From the NCBI GenBank assembly GCA_015069365.1, contig SVIT01000010.1:1-33571 (forward strand): a stretch of 33,571 nucleotides of DNA, read 5' to 3'. Source of the DNA: Clostridiales bacterium (GTDB lineage: Bacteria > Bacillota > Clostridia > Christensenellales > Borkfalkiaceae). Position numbers and translations under genes: made by a program. Position 1 is the stretch's first letter. Each line of letters begins with the position of its first letter. A model generated the notes under the pieces. That model had not been told where the DNA came from, ran no database searches, and saw only the letters and a program-made list of their open reading frames with translations. Positions 22,975 through 30,135 of this stretch are shown piece after piece.

Positions 22975-23005
22975 ATAAAAAACGAACGCGAAAAGGTCGC
23001 GTTCG
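22975..23005 (-). terminator. rng terminator
   Basis: CGAACGCGA (22983-22991) pairs with TCGCGTTCG (22997-23005), a perfect 9-bp stem. On the minus strand it is followed by six T residues. Confidence 0.9.
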
Positions 23006-23008
23006 TGA

Positions 23009-23027
23009 TTCAACTCGTACATGGTAT
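23009..23027 (-). repeat. Dispersed TACCATGTACG motif, intergenic copy 3
   Basis: On the minus strand this is exactly ATACCATGTACGAGTTGAA, identical to 5636-5654. It lies between the rng stop and the rng terminator, and as at 5636 a hairpin with a T-run follows directly. Confidence 0.8.
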
Positions 23028-23034
23028 GCCCGTT

Positions 23035-24552
23035 TTATTGTAAAAGCTGTGCATTGTCGGGTAATTGTAAAATTTTGGCGGTTTCGCCTTTTACAAAAAA
23101 ACAATCTTCTTTATACGTTTTATGAGGGATAAAATAGATACGTTTATCTTTCCAACGAGTTTTTGCCTCTACCGCAAAGAACCCTTCGGAGAGAATTTTT
23201 TTCATGACGTTGATATTCAGATCGACGATGGCCACAGTGTTACCGTCTGCAAAACAATCGAGGAGCATTGCGCGCAGGCGGGAAATAACATAGATATCAT
23301 CATGGACGTGACCGATTCCGTTACAATGAGGGCAGGGCTTGACAAAAAACGAACCGCTGTTTTCGCCTACACGTTTTCTTGTGAATTGCGTGATACAAAA
23401 TTCACTCATGGGCAGAACGTTGGTTTTCGTTTTATCAAGCGCAAGGCACCGTTTCAGCTCTTCCGTGACAGCGAGGCGGTGGTCTTCTTCCGCCATATCT
23501 ATAAAATCAACCACGATGATTCCTGCGATATTGCGCAGACGAACCTGCCGCGCGATTTCCTTTGCGGCAGAGAGGTTGGTAGCAAACACCGTTTCTTCTA
23601 GATTATTTTCTCCGATAAATTTCCCCGTGTTGACGTCGATAACGGTCATGGCTTCTGTGTGTTCAATCACGAGATACCCGCCGTTGTCCAAAGGAGTAAT
23701 CGGTTGGGCAATGTCGTAGATGAGATCGAGAATCCCATGTTCTTTCAACATCAACCGATCCCCCGTGTATTTGATCAGTTTCTTTTCGGGAAAATCCTTA
23801 CGCAGACGGATTAGATGGAGAAGCCGCTCGTAAAGCTCTTCATCACCTACGTAAAAGGCGTCGATACTCTCGCCGAAGCTGTCGCGAACAACTCGAACGG
23901 GCAAATCTTCGTCCTCGTACAAAAGCGTACCGACGGGCGCTGTTTTTGCATACTCCGTCATTTCCCGATAAAGGCTTTTTAGATAATCGGTTTCCGTTTT
24001 TAGCTGTTTTTGGGTGGCGAAAGGGGCTTGAGTGCGAATAATAAAACCCTCGTTTTCACATTCCCGCATTTTGGTTGCGGCTTGCAATAATTTTTCCCGC
24101 TGCGCCTCGTCCACGATTTTTCTGGAGATCCCAAGGAAAGATGTATTGGGAAGATAAATGATTCGTTTCCCGACAAAGGAGAGGTGTGTGGTGACCTTAG
24201 CGCCCTTGTTCCCGCGCGCCGCTTGGGTGACTTGAACAATGATTTCATCACCTACCTTTAAAGTGGGAGTTTCTTGTTTCGTCTCAACCATGGTACCGTC
24301 ATACTTTGTATAATCGGTATAAGTTGTATCCATGGAGAGGTAGCAATTTCGGCTGAGACCGCAGTTAACAAACGCCGCATTCATACCCGAAAGAACGTTG
24401 GTTACTTGACCCTTATAAATATTGCCGACGCAAGAGGTGCGCGGTTCGGGCTCGTAATCGAACTCGGCCAGTTTTCCGTTTTCAACGAGCGCTGCGAATT
24501 GCTGTTTGCAATATCGGTCCAAAAACCATTCTTTTTTTATTTCCTTTTTCAT
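23035..24552 (-). CDS. rng: Ribonuclease E/G family endoribonuclease
   Basis: RNase G/E cleaves single-stranded AU-rich RNA in mRNA decay and rRNA maturation. The 505 aa start with a short N-terminal segment and an S1 domain (about 37-125, GNIYKGQVTNVLSGMNAAFV). The DNase I-like catalytic core has Asp in TVIDVNTGKF (about 303) and VVDFIDM (about 346), close to the E. coli RNase E D303/D346 pair. The Zn-link CPHCNG is at about 405. There is no long degradosome tail. The gene follows the SpoIVFA/SpoIVFB-like pair on the same strand. In many Clostridia rng is followed by rplU and rpmA, but here those are 18 kb away. Confidence 0.95.
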   Translation of the reverse strand: MKKEIKKEWFLDRYCKQQFAALVENGKLAEFDYEPEPRTSCVGNIYKGQVTNVLSGMNAAFVNCGLSRNCYLSMDTTYTDYTKYDGTMVETKQETPTLKVGDEIIVQVTQAARGNKGAKVTTHLSFVGKRIIYLPNTSFLGISRKIVDEAQREKLLQAATKMRECENEGFIIRTQAPFATQKQLKTETDYLKSLYREMTEYAKTAPVGTLLYEDEDLPVRVVRDSFGESIDAFYVGDEELYERLLHLIRLRKDFPEKKLIKYTGDRLMLKEHGILDLIYDIAQPITPLDNGGYLVIEHTEAMTVIDVNTGKFIGENNLEETVFATNLSAAKEIARQVRLRNIAGIIVVDFIDMAEEDHRLAVTEELKRCLALDKTKTNVLPMSEFCITQFTRKRVGENSGSFFVKPCPHCNGIGHVHDDIYVISRLRAMLLDCFADGNTVAIVDLNINVMKKILSEGFFAVEAKTRWKDKRIYFIPHKTYKEDCFFVKGETAKILQLPDNAQLLQ

Positions 24553-24648
24553 TTGAGTGATACCTTAAATATTCTTCCAACAAGACATTATTATATCATA
24601 ATTTTTTTGCCATTGCAAGAGGTTTCGGATTTTTTGTTAAGCGATTCC

Positions 24649-25680
24649 TTATATTTTTTTAGATTTATTCTCTGTAATAACTGTTTTGAGTGTGCCGAGC
24701 GTTTCGTAAGGAGTTTTGGAAAGCAGTAGCCATTCGGCAAGCTTATTTTGTGGCAGATCGAAAAGGTGGCGTTCCTGCCGATCGTACACCTCCAACACCA
24801 AATAATGTCCCTTGCCAATAAACCGCAGGGCGTTTTTCAACGAGCAGTTTTCCATGACGGCAACTCGTTTGATCTCCACCCCTTTCTTTAACGCGTCACG
24901 GTGAGAAAAATCGATTTTACCGTATGCCGCGCGGTCGGTTTTATTACCCAACGCACCGACGAAGAGAAATATTCCGAAAGCAAGCGCGGTAAAATTCGGC
25001 GTGGCGTAGATACACTGAAAGGTGAAAATCAAAAGAAATGCAACCGCGAATAAGAGGGTGATAACCCGACAGATTTTTTCTGCGCGGCGTTCTGCGCGTT
25101 GTTCGTTTGGATTCTTTTTCATGCCTGCGCGTATGAGGGCGCATTTTAATATTCTTCCCCCATCCAAGGGATAAGCGGGCAGGAAATTGACGAGTGCAAT
25201 CGCTAGAGAAGAATAGCAAGCTGTATCTGTGAACGCATACATGGTAGGGGTCAACCACCAAATTGCGACAAAAACCCCCGCGGTCAAAAGGTTGCATAAA
25301 GGACCGCAAAGTGCGACGATGATTTCATCGCGAAAACTAATCCCGTGCAGGTCTCCGTCAATGACCGCGCCAAAAGGCATCAAGACGATTTTGTTTAATT
25401 TATAGCCCAGTTTTGCGGCGGCGAACGCGTGCGCACATTCGTGTTGGAGCGCAACGAGCGCGCTAAGCAGGAATAAAAACAGCTCTCCCGTCACCGCGTA
25501 CCAAACCCCTAACAATAGGAAAAGAGGATGAATACGCAACAAGGATTTTTTTTCAGTCGAGGTGTAAATAGAACGGCAGTCCGCAGACTGCCGTTTGCTT
25601 TTCGGGTATGAAGTAGACGTTTTCAAGGAAGTCAATCTGCGATCCACGCAAGGCAGTTTTCTTCCGTGAGGCGGAAGCAA
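24649..25680 (-). CDS. M50 site-2 metalloprotease, SpoIVFB-like
   Basis: Intramembrane zinc proteases of this family cleave membrane-tethered factors; SpoIVFB processes pro-sigma-K. Zinc ligands are visible in HECAH (residues 80-84 of the longest form) and YPLDGGRILK (about 172-181). Several membrane helices surround them, and a ~90-aa soluble C-terminal part may be a CBS remnant (VMENCSLKNALRFIGKGHYLVLEV). The longest reading frame starts at 25680, overlapping the upstream gene by 49 nt. A TTG overlapping that gene's stop (TTGA) or a TTG near 25537 just before the first helix are alternatives. A strong hairpin lies in this N-terminal stretch. The start is unresolved. Confidence 0.88.
   Translation of the reverse strand: MLPPHGRKLPCVDRRLTSLKTSTSYPKSKRQSADCRSIYTSTEKKSLLRIHPLFLLLGVWYAVTGELFLFLLSALVALQHECAHAFAAAKLGYKLNKIVLMPFGAVIDGDLHGISFRDEIIVALCGPLCNLLTAGVFVAIWWLTPTMYAFTDTACYSSLAIALVNFLPAYPLDGGRILKCALIRAGMKKNPNEQRAERRAEKICRVITLLFAVAFLLIFTFQCIYATPNFTALAFGIFLFVGALGNKTDRAAYGKIDFSHRDALKKGVEIKRVAVMENCSLKNALRFIGKGHYLVLEVYDRQERHLFDLPQNKLAEWLLLSKTPYETLGTLKTVITENKSKKI
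25572..25595. promoter_or_regulatory. Perfect 10-bp hairpin at the start of the M50 gene
   Basis: AACGGCAGTC (25572-25581) and GACTGCCGTT (25586-25595) form a perfect stem with a CGCA loop, 37 nt past the SpoIVFA-like stop. On the minus strand only a weak T-tract follows (TTCTATTT). It may set the ratio of the two proteins or mask the M50 translation start. If so, the real start is downstream of it. Confidence 0.55.
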
Positions 25681-26603
25681 TTTAACAGTTCACCGCCCGA
25701 ATACATTGTTACTTGCACTTCGCCCTCGCCGTCTGTGTACCCGACGGGCACGTTGGATTTTACCTTATCGCCCACTGCGTAATATACGTGATCCAAACCA
25801 CCGATCACGCCCGTGAAACTGTCGGAATGGGCAATCTTGAGTGTGTATGAACCGTCTGCGGCCTGTAAAATTTCCGCAACTTCACCGTCGGCGGTGGGGT
25901 ATACACAGCAAGCGTGTGTAAAGGAGAGAATGCCTGCTGGAGAAAGAGAAAGTTCCGCGTCTGCCATTTCGCTAACCACAGGGGAAAGGGTGAAATCTGC
26001 ATACGTCCGCGTATCCGTCGTTGCCGTTTCGGTAGCAGAACCAAGGGTGCGGAAGAAAGTATTGATACCGCTATTTGGCATAAACACGTTGGTCAAAAAG
26101 ATGGCGCCACACAGCGCGCAAGCCGCCGCAAACTCGATCCCAAGCGCCAGTTTTATCCCTTTATGCCCTCTTTCTTTCCTGTTCAACGCATACCTGCCCC
26201 CCTCATTTTCAGAATTCAAGGGAAAGTCATAGGGGCGAAGTCCGTCTTTTAAAAAGCTGCCCGTTTCCTCTTCGGAATACAGCCGTACCGTATCGATACG
26301 ATCGGGGATAGGGTCAAATTCTAACCGCCCTTCGCTGTTTACACTCTCTGCGAATAAGTCCGCGTCCGCGACAATCTGCTCGTTTTGCACAGGTTCGCTC
26401 TCGCTCAAGCGATCGTTGACCTGTGCGATTAAAGAATCTTTTAAGGGCGCGGAGAGGGGCTCGGGGTTAGGTGTATCTGCGTAAAAGGACGAAGAGGCAA
26501 CCGCCTCGTTCTTCTGTTTTTTGCGGTGTTGATTTTTTCGTACCACGTTGACGGTGGAAACGGGGATCTCCAACATTTCAGCGTATTCTATTTCTTCATT
26601 CAT
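25632..26603 (-). CDS. SpoIVFA-like membrane protein with degenerate M23 domain
   Basis: The 323-aa protein has a hydrophilic, basic/acidic N-terminal 150 residues, one membrane helix (about 152-175, LALGIEFAAACALCGAIFLTNVF) and an outside C-terminal domain with the beta-rich LytM/M23 pattern (GEVAEILQAADGSYTLKIAH, YYAVGDKVKSNVPVGYTDGEGEV). The zinc HxxxD and HxH ligands are not preserved. This matches SpoIVFA, which holds SpoIVFB inactive, and the M50 gene is directly downstream. The ATG at 26603 is chosen because AATAAGGAGCTTTTGAGT precedes it. The longer frame to 26891 overlaps the next gene and its terminator. Confidence 0.75.
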   Translation of the reverse strand: MNEEIEYAEMLEIPVSTVNVVRKNQHRKKQKNEAVASSSFYADTPNPEPLSAPLKDSLIAQVNDRLSESEPVQNEQIVADADLFAESVNSEGRLEFDPIPDRIDTVRLYSEEETGSFLKDGLRPYDFPLNSENEGGRYALNRKERGHKGIKLALGIEFAAACALCGAIFLTNVFMPNSGINTFFRTLGSATETATTDTRTYADFTLSPVVSEMADAELSLSPAGILSFTHACCVYPTADGEVAEILQAADGSYTLKIAHSDSFTGVIGGLDHVYYAVGDKVKSNVPVGYTDGEGEVQVTMYSGGELLNCFRLTEENCLAWIAD

Positions 26604-26660
26604 ACTCAAAAGCTCCTTATTTGGGTTATGGTTTATTGTATGTTTGCTAAAACGGAAATA

Positions 26661-26700
26661 GAACGAAAAACGGAATTTTGTCTGTAAAAACAAAATTCCG
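26661..26700 (-). terminator. Terminator of the Cas4-like gene
   Basis: CGGAATTTTG (26671-26680) pairs perfectly with CAAAATTCCG (26691-26700) and a five-T run follows on the minus strand. It lies 7 nt after the stop, so the short protein is a complete transcription unit and not a cut-off longer gene. Confidence 0.88.
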
Positions 26701-26706
26701 TAAAAA

Positions 26707-27423
26707 TCATTTATGACAAAAATCGTAATACCAACACCGATAGGGTTTTTCACATTGTGTATCGGGAGCGATATCGGGAATGGGCGCGTCCTTGCGCTTG
26801 AGTTTTCCCAACTCGAAAATACGATCGGAAGCGAGCCGTTCCGTCTGCCGTGTTTCCTTGGTAACGTCCACGATTTTATAGGTAAACCCATCGTGCTCTA
26901 TCAATTCCTCTTTCCCGACGATATCGTCTGGATTAGGGGTGAAATCTTCGGGTGTATCGCCGCGGAGAATGAGCTTTACCCCTTTTAAAACGACGCCGTT
27001 TTTGCGCAAAATCAACCGCTGAAAACCAAGGTCAGTGATAAATTCCCTGCGCGCGGAGAATGAGTTTTTCACCTCGTACAAAATCCAGCCTCCGTCCGTT
27101 TTGCGTAAAATATCGGCAGCGCAGAAATTGCCGTACCAAGTAAACGAGCCCTCGCAGATGACGTTCTCCCCCTTTTCAATCAGGCGGTTTGTGGTCTCGA
27201 TCATTGCGGAAAAATTCAGCCGTCCGTCCTCGCGAAAAGCGGTGGTCTCCGTAAAATCGCCGAACAGCCCCATGGCTTTGTCGCCAAATTCGTTGCCAGC
27301 GTCTAATTTTGCCTGGATTTCGGGGGGTATTACTTTATGTTCGGGCGCGTGCGCGTCCAACCATAGCATTTTTTCACATTGTAATCCACGGACAAAATCC
27401 GTCTTAGAAATAGGCATAGTCAC
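26707..27423 (-). CDS. Stand-alone Cas4/Dna2-like PD-(D/E)XK nuclease with Fe-S cysteines
   Basis: The 238 aa begin ISKTDFVRGLQCEKMLWLDAH, the pattern of Cas4-like and DUF2779-type nucleases. The core shows GNEFGDKAMGLFGD, GENVICEGSFTWYGNFCAADILRK with the metal Asp, and ILYEVKNSFSAR with the E-x-K motif. The C-terminus TQCEKPYRCWYYDFCHK supplies three cysteines that with Cys16 would bind a 4Fe-4S cluster. DUF2779 proteins carry a further ~250-residue C-terminal half, which is absent here. No cas1, cas2 or CRISPR array is in the window. DNA repair or recombination is the likely context, and the substrate is unknown. The start follows CGAGGTGACT. Confidence 0.8.
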   Translation of the reverse strand: MTMPISKTDFVRGLQCEKMLWLDAHAPEHKVIPPEIQAKLDAGNEFGDKAMGLFGDFTETTAFREDGRLNFSAMIETTNRLIEKGENVICEGSFTWYGNFCAADILRKTDGGWILYEVKNSFSARREFITDLGFQRLILRKNGVVLKGVKLILRGDTPEDFTPNPDDIVGKEELIEHDGFTYKIVDVTKETRQTERLASDRIFELGKLKRKDAPIPDIAPDTQCEKPYRCWYYDFCHK

Positions 27424-27476
27424 CTCGTGTGGTTGATATGAAAAAAGGATAACATTTTTTTATGGCTTTGTCAAGA

Positions 27477-27506
27477 GAAAAAAAGAGCGGCGTTACCACT
27501 CTTTTC
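27477..27506 (-). terminator. Terminator of the SSB-like gene
   Basis: AAAAGAGCGG (27481-27490) pairs with CCACTCTTTT (27496-27505) with one mismatch. The A-run to the left gives a T-tract on the minus strand. It directly follows the gene stop. Confidence 0.85.
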
Positions 27507-27510
27507 AAAA

Positions 27511-28215
27511 TCAGTATTCTGCGTTGACGCTGAGATTTTCCGTTTTATTCTGTAAGGAATACAGATCAAATTCGGTGTCGATGTCAAAATCTTCGCCATT
27601 CTCAAACGCTGCTAATTTGGATACGGAAACCTCGTAAGCGGTCAGGGTCCGCGTCTCCGTTTCCGATAACTTTTTCTGATACTCTCTGCTCTGTATCCGT
27701 CCCGAAATTGCGATTCGGTCACCGACGCAAAGATTTTTGACGAACCGAGCGTTTCTTCCCCATGCGATGCAGGGGATATAATCGGATTTGTTATAGGCGC
27801 GGTTGACCGCAACCAGCACGTCCGCAATCTCGCGGTTGAACGGGGTCGTGCGATAGATGGGGGGTTTACAGATATAACCGCTCAATAAAATACTGTTCGG
27901 ATTCTTATCGGGAAGAACGTCTAACAGCTCCCTCAAAAACACCGTCAGCATCAAACGGGATTTTCCGTTTTCGATCTTGTTGTAGCTACGGAATTGACCG
28001 AGGGCGCAGATCGTCTTTCCTTTGCCGAGCATTCCTCCCTGGATCAACCGTTCGGAAAGGGTGACGGGCAGAATATCTGCTTGCCCCGAAAGGCGCATGA
28101 CCTTGACGAAGAACTCGTAAAAGCCTTCTCCGTACACTTCGTGGGAAAAGGTTGCGTCGCTGACAATCTCTCCCATAACGTACACCTTGTTGTTTTTTTC
28201 TGATGCGTAGTTCAT
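27511..28215 (-). CDS. SSB-like protein with two OB folds
   Basis: The 234 aa hold two tandem OB-like domains. Domain 1 (about 8-95) is divergent (KVYVMGEIVSDATFSHEVYGEGFYEF, ICALGQFRSYN). Domain 2 (about 104-205) is a recognisable SSB: NSILLSGYICKPPIYRTTPFNREIADVLVAVNRAYN, IPCIAWGRNARFVKNL, ISGRIQSREYQKK. The C-terminus ends ENLSVNAEY and lacks the acidic DDDIPF-type tip of housekeeping SSB, so it is probably an accessory single-strand-binding factor. TTGGAGG precedes the ATG. It lies 66 nt downstream of the deacetylase with no terminator between, so it may share its transcript. Confidence 0.82.
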   Translation of the reverse strand: MNYASEKNNKVYVMGEIVSDATFSHEVYGEGFYEFFVKVMRLSGQADILPVTLSERLIQGGMLGKGKTICALGQFRSYNKIENGKSRLMLTVFLRELLDVLPDKNPNSILLSGYICKPPIYRTTPFNREIADVLVAVNRAYNKSDYIPCIAWGRNARFVKNLCVGDRIAISGRIQSREYQKKLSETETRTLTAYEVSVSKLAAFENGEDFDIDTEFDLYSLQNKTENLSVNAEY

Positions 28216-28257
28216 ATATTTTTACCTCCAACGTAATATAAATCTTTCAAAATAAGG

Positions 28258-28276
28258 GTACCATGTACGCGTTGAA
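28258..28276 (+). repeat. Dispersed TACCATGTACG motif, intergenic copy 4
   Basis: GTACCATGTACGCGTTGAA on the plus strand, 17/19 identical to the copies at 5636 and 23009. It lies in the 65-nt gap between the deacetylase and the SSB-like gene, antisense to both. Confidence 0.75.
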
Positions 28277-28280
28277 CGCG

Positions 28281-29075
28281 TTAACTCCTCAAAAATTGCC
28301 GACCGTTGACGTCGATTGTATAGTTATTTTTATAGATCAGTTCGCTGATGGGGACAAACTCGTACCCGCGGTTTTTTAAGGTAGAGAAGATCAAAGGGAG
28401 CGCCTCCGCCGTATGTAGACCGTTGTTATGACAAAGGATAATCGAGCCGTTTTTCACGCCGTTGATGACGCGCATTGCAATCTCCGTTGCGGAGAGGTTT
28501 TTCCAGTCCAAAGAATCGACGTCCCACTGAATGGGGTAAATATTCATGGAATTGCAGGTGTCGATTAAAAGGTTGTCGTAATCTCCGTATGGGGGTCTAA
28601 ACAAAGTCACCTTTTTTCCAGTCAGACGCTCGATTGCGGCGGAAGAGGTTGTCAATTCGTCCCTGATTTGCTCTTCCGTCTGTTTGCTCATATACGAATG
28701 TGTGCGGCTGTGCGTACCCATTTCGTGTCCTGCGTCCATAATTTTTTCGACGTATTCTGGGTATTTTTCCACCCAGAATTGCACCGCGAAAAAGGTGCAA
28801 CGCACGTCGTTTTTCTCCATGGCGGAAAGCAGTTGTTCGGTGTGCTCTACCCCCCATGCGCAATCGAAACTAATCGCCACTTTTTTCTCCTTGGTTTCAA
28901 CGGAATAGATGGGGAGAGAGCGGATTGAACTCGTACCTACCCCCATCGTTTTATTATTTTCATCGCTTTTTACGCACAAAATACAGGTGGATACAACGGC
29001 AAAGATTGCGGCGAAAAGAATGGAAAAAACCGAAAGGGTTGTTTTGCGGTTTTTTAAAAAATGCCGAATACGCAT
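28281..29075 (-). CDS. PdaB-like polysaccharide deacetylase
   Basis: The NodB-fold carbohydrate esterase removes acetyl groups from peptidoglycan or related sugars outside the cell. PdaB relatives act in spore cortex upkeep. The 264 aa have an N-terminal membrane anchor (about 15-36), then motif 1 VAISFDCAWG (PdaB-type FD-x-x-WG rather than FDDG), motif 2 GTHSRTHSYM (about 119-128), motif 3 RPPYGDYD (about 157), motif 4 WDVDSLDW and motif 5 ILCHN. GGAGGTGG precedes the ATG by 2 nt, slightly close. No clear sigma-A promoter was found upstream. A sporulation sigma factor is possible but not shown. Confidence 0.9.
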   Translation of the reverse strand: MRIRHFLKNRKTTLSVFSILFAAIFAVVSTCILCVKSDENNKTMGVGTSSIRSLPIYSVETKEKKVAISFDCAWGVEHTEQLLSAMEKNDVRCTFFAVQFWVEKYPEYVEKIMDAGHEMGTHSRTHSYMSKQTEEQIRDELTTSSAAIERLTGKKVTLFRPPYGDYDNLLIDTCNSMNIYPIQWDVDSLDWKNLSATEIAMRVINGVKNGSIILCHNNGLHTAEALPLIFSTLKNRGYEFVPISELIYKNNYTIDVNGRQFLRS

Positions 29076-29268
29076 TGTCCACCTCCATCATAGCGTCCCA
29101 GATTTGTCGAAATTTCAAAATAAACGAGGTATTTTGTCCCCTTTTATCAAAAATGAGTTTTGAGAGAATATAAAACAAGCCGAACCAGCTTTAAAAAGGG
29201 AACAACTTAACTCTATTCTGTGAAAGGGCCGAATATGCTATAAAGTACGAAAAAACTGTGTGAAACGG

Positions 29269-29297
29269 TTTACTTTTTTCCCGAGAAAGTGTATAAT
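29269..29297 (+). promoter_or_regulatory. Promoter of the 29348 gene
   Basis: TTTACT (29269-29274) and TATAAT (29292-29297) with a 17-nt spacer, 51 nt before the ATG. The rest of the 270-nt gap after 29076 shows no gene or RNA I can recognise. Confidence 0.75.
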
Positions 29298-29347
29298 AAT
29301 GCGTACCATAAGTTGTTTAAAATACTCAAAAATGGGAGGAGAAAAAG

Positions 29348-29602
29348 ATGCGCATCTGGGCAAAATTGATGACAGACGGGAGAATTCGCAAACAATTCGT
29401 GTATGAAAACCCTGAAAAGCTGACCTATTCGCATTTTTTCGATTATTTGACGGATATTTGCCAGGCGCTGGATATCCCCACCCCTGTTTTAACGAAAACA
29501 CACATCTTTAATTTTGCAAAATTCAATCACGTGAAGTTCATTCGTCGGGATTTTGTCGAGAGTTTAGGGTACGATCATCTGTTTTTGGAGAATTTATATT
29601 AA
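29348..29602 (+). CDS. Small conserved hypothetical protein (84 aa)
   Basis: The product was not matched to a characterised family. It is compact, soluble and probably mixed alpha/beta: an N-terminal strand (MRIWAKLMTDGRIRKQ), a helix with FFDYLTDICQALDIPTPVL, the motif KTHIFNFAKFNHVKF, and a C-terminal helix DFVESLGYDHLFLENLY. The gene is well supported by a promoter and GGAGG 11 nt before the ATG. It sits 30 nt upstream of the Lrp-type regulator on the same strand with no terminator, so it is probably co-transcribed with it and with the aminotransferase. Confidence 0.78.
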   Translation: MRIWAKLMTDGRIRKQFVYENPEKLTYSHFFDYLTDICQALDIPTPVLTKTHIFNFAKFNHVKFIRRDFVESLGYDHLFLENLY

Positions 29603-29632
29603 GAGCCGAGCGGCAAATGAAGGAGGTTTGAA

Positions 29633-30124
29633 ATGACGGTCTTGGAAAAGGATATCCTTGAGATTTTGACGGAAGACGCGCGGATTCCCGCGAAGAAAAT
29701 CGCGGCGATGCTGTCCGTAGATGAAGATAAAGTAAAAAACACCATTGCGGAGCTGGAGCGCAGCGGTGTTTTGGTCAAATATACGGCGATTGTCAACAGC
29801 GAAAAAGCGGAAGACGCCCTTGTAGAAGCCTTAATCGAGGTAAAGGTTACCCCGAAAAAGAAAGAAGGTTTTGACGGGATTGCAAAGCAGATTGCAGCGT
29901 TTCCAGAGGTGAAAGCGGTGTATCTTATGAGTGGTGCGTACGATCTTGCCGTTTTAATCGAAGATAAGACCTTGCAGCAGGTTTCCCGTTTCGTTTCCGA
30001 ACGTATCTCCACTTTTGACGGCGTTTTGAGCACCGCGACCCATTTCATCTTAAAAAAATACAAGATTGAAGGTACTTTGACGGAGAAAGAGGACGTTGAT
30101 TACCGTCTTTCCATTCAGGCGTAA
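29633..30124 (+). CDS. Lrp/AsnC-family transcriptional regulator
   Basis: These regulators bind DNA through an N-terminal winged helix-turn-helix and sense amino acids through a C-terminal RAM domain. The 163 aa show the HTH (about 1-55, DILEILTEDARIPAKKIAAMLSVDEDKVKNTIAELERSG) and RAM (about 68-145, FPEVKAVYLMSGAYDLAVLIE, ISTFDGVLSTATHFILKKYK). A near-perfect AAGGAGGT lies 5 nt before the ATG. It is followed 11 nt later by an aminotransferase, which suggests that it senses or controls the amino acid handled by that enzyme. Confidence 0.93.
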   Translation: MTVLEKDILEILTEDARIPAKKIAAMLSVDEDKVKNTIAELERSGVLVKYTAIVNSEKAEDALVEALIEVKVTPKKKEGFDGIAKQIAAFPEVKAVYLMSGAYDLAVLIEDKTLQQVSRFVSERISTFDGVLSTATHFILKKYKIEGTLTEKEDVDYRLSIQA

Positions 30125-30135
30125 GGGCATGAACC

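Noticed and set aside
26707-27423. Remnant of a CRISPR-Cas adaptation module
   Set aside because: There is no cas1, cas2 or effector gene and no repeat-spacer array within the window. The gene has its own terminator.
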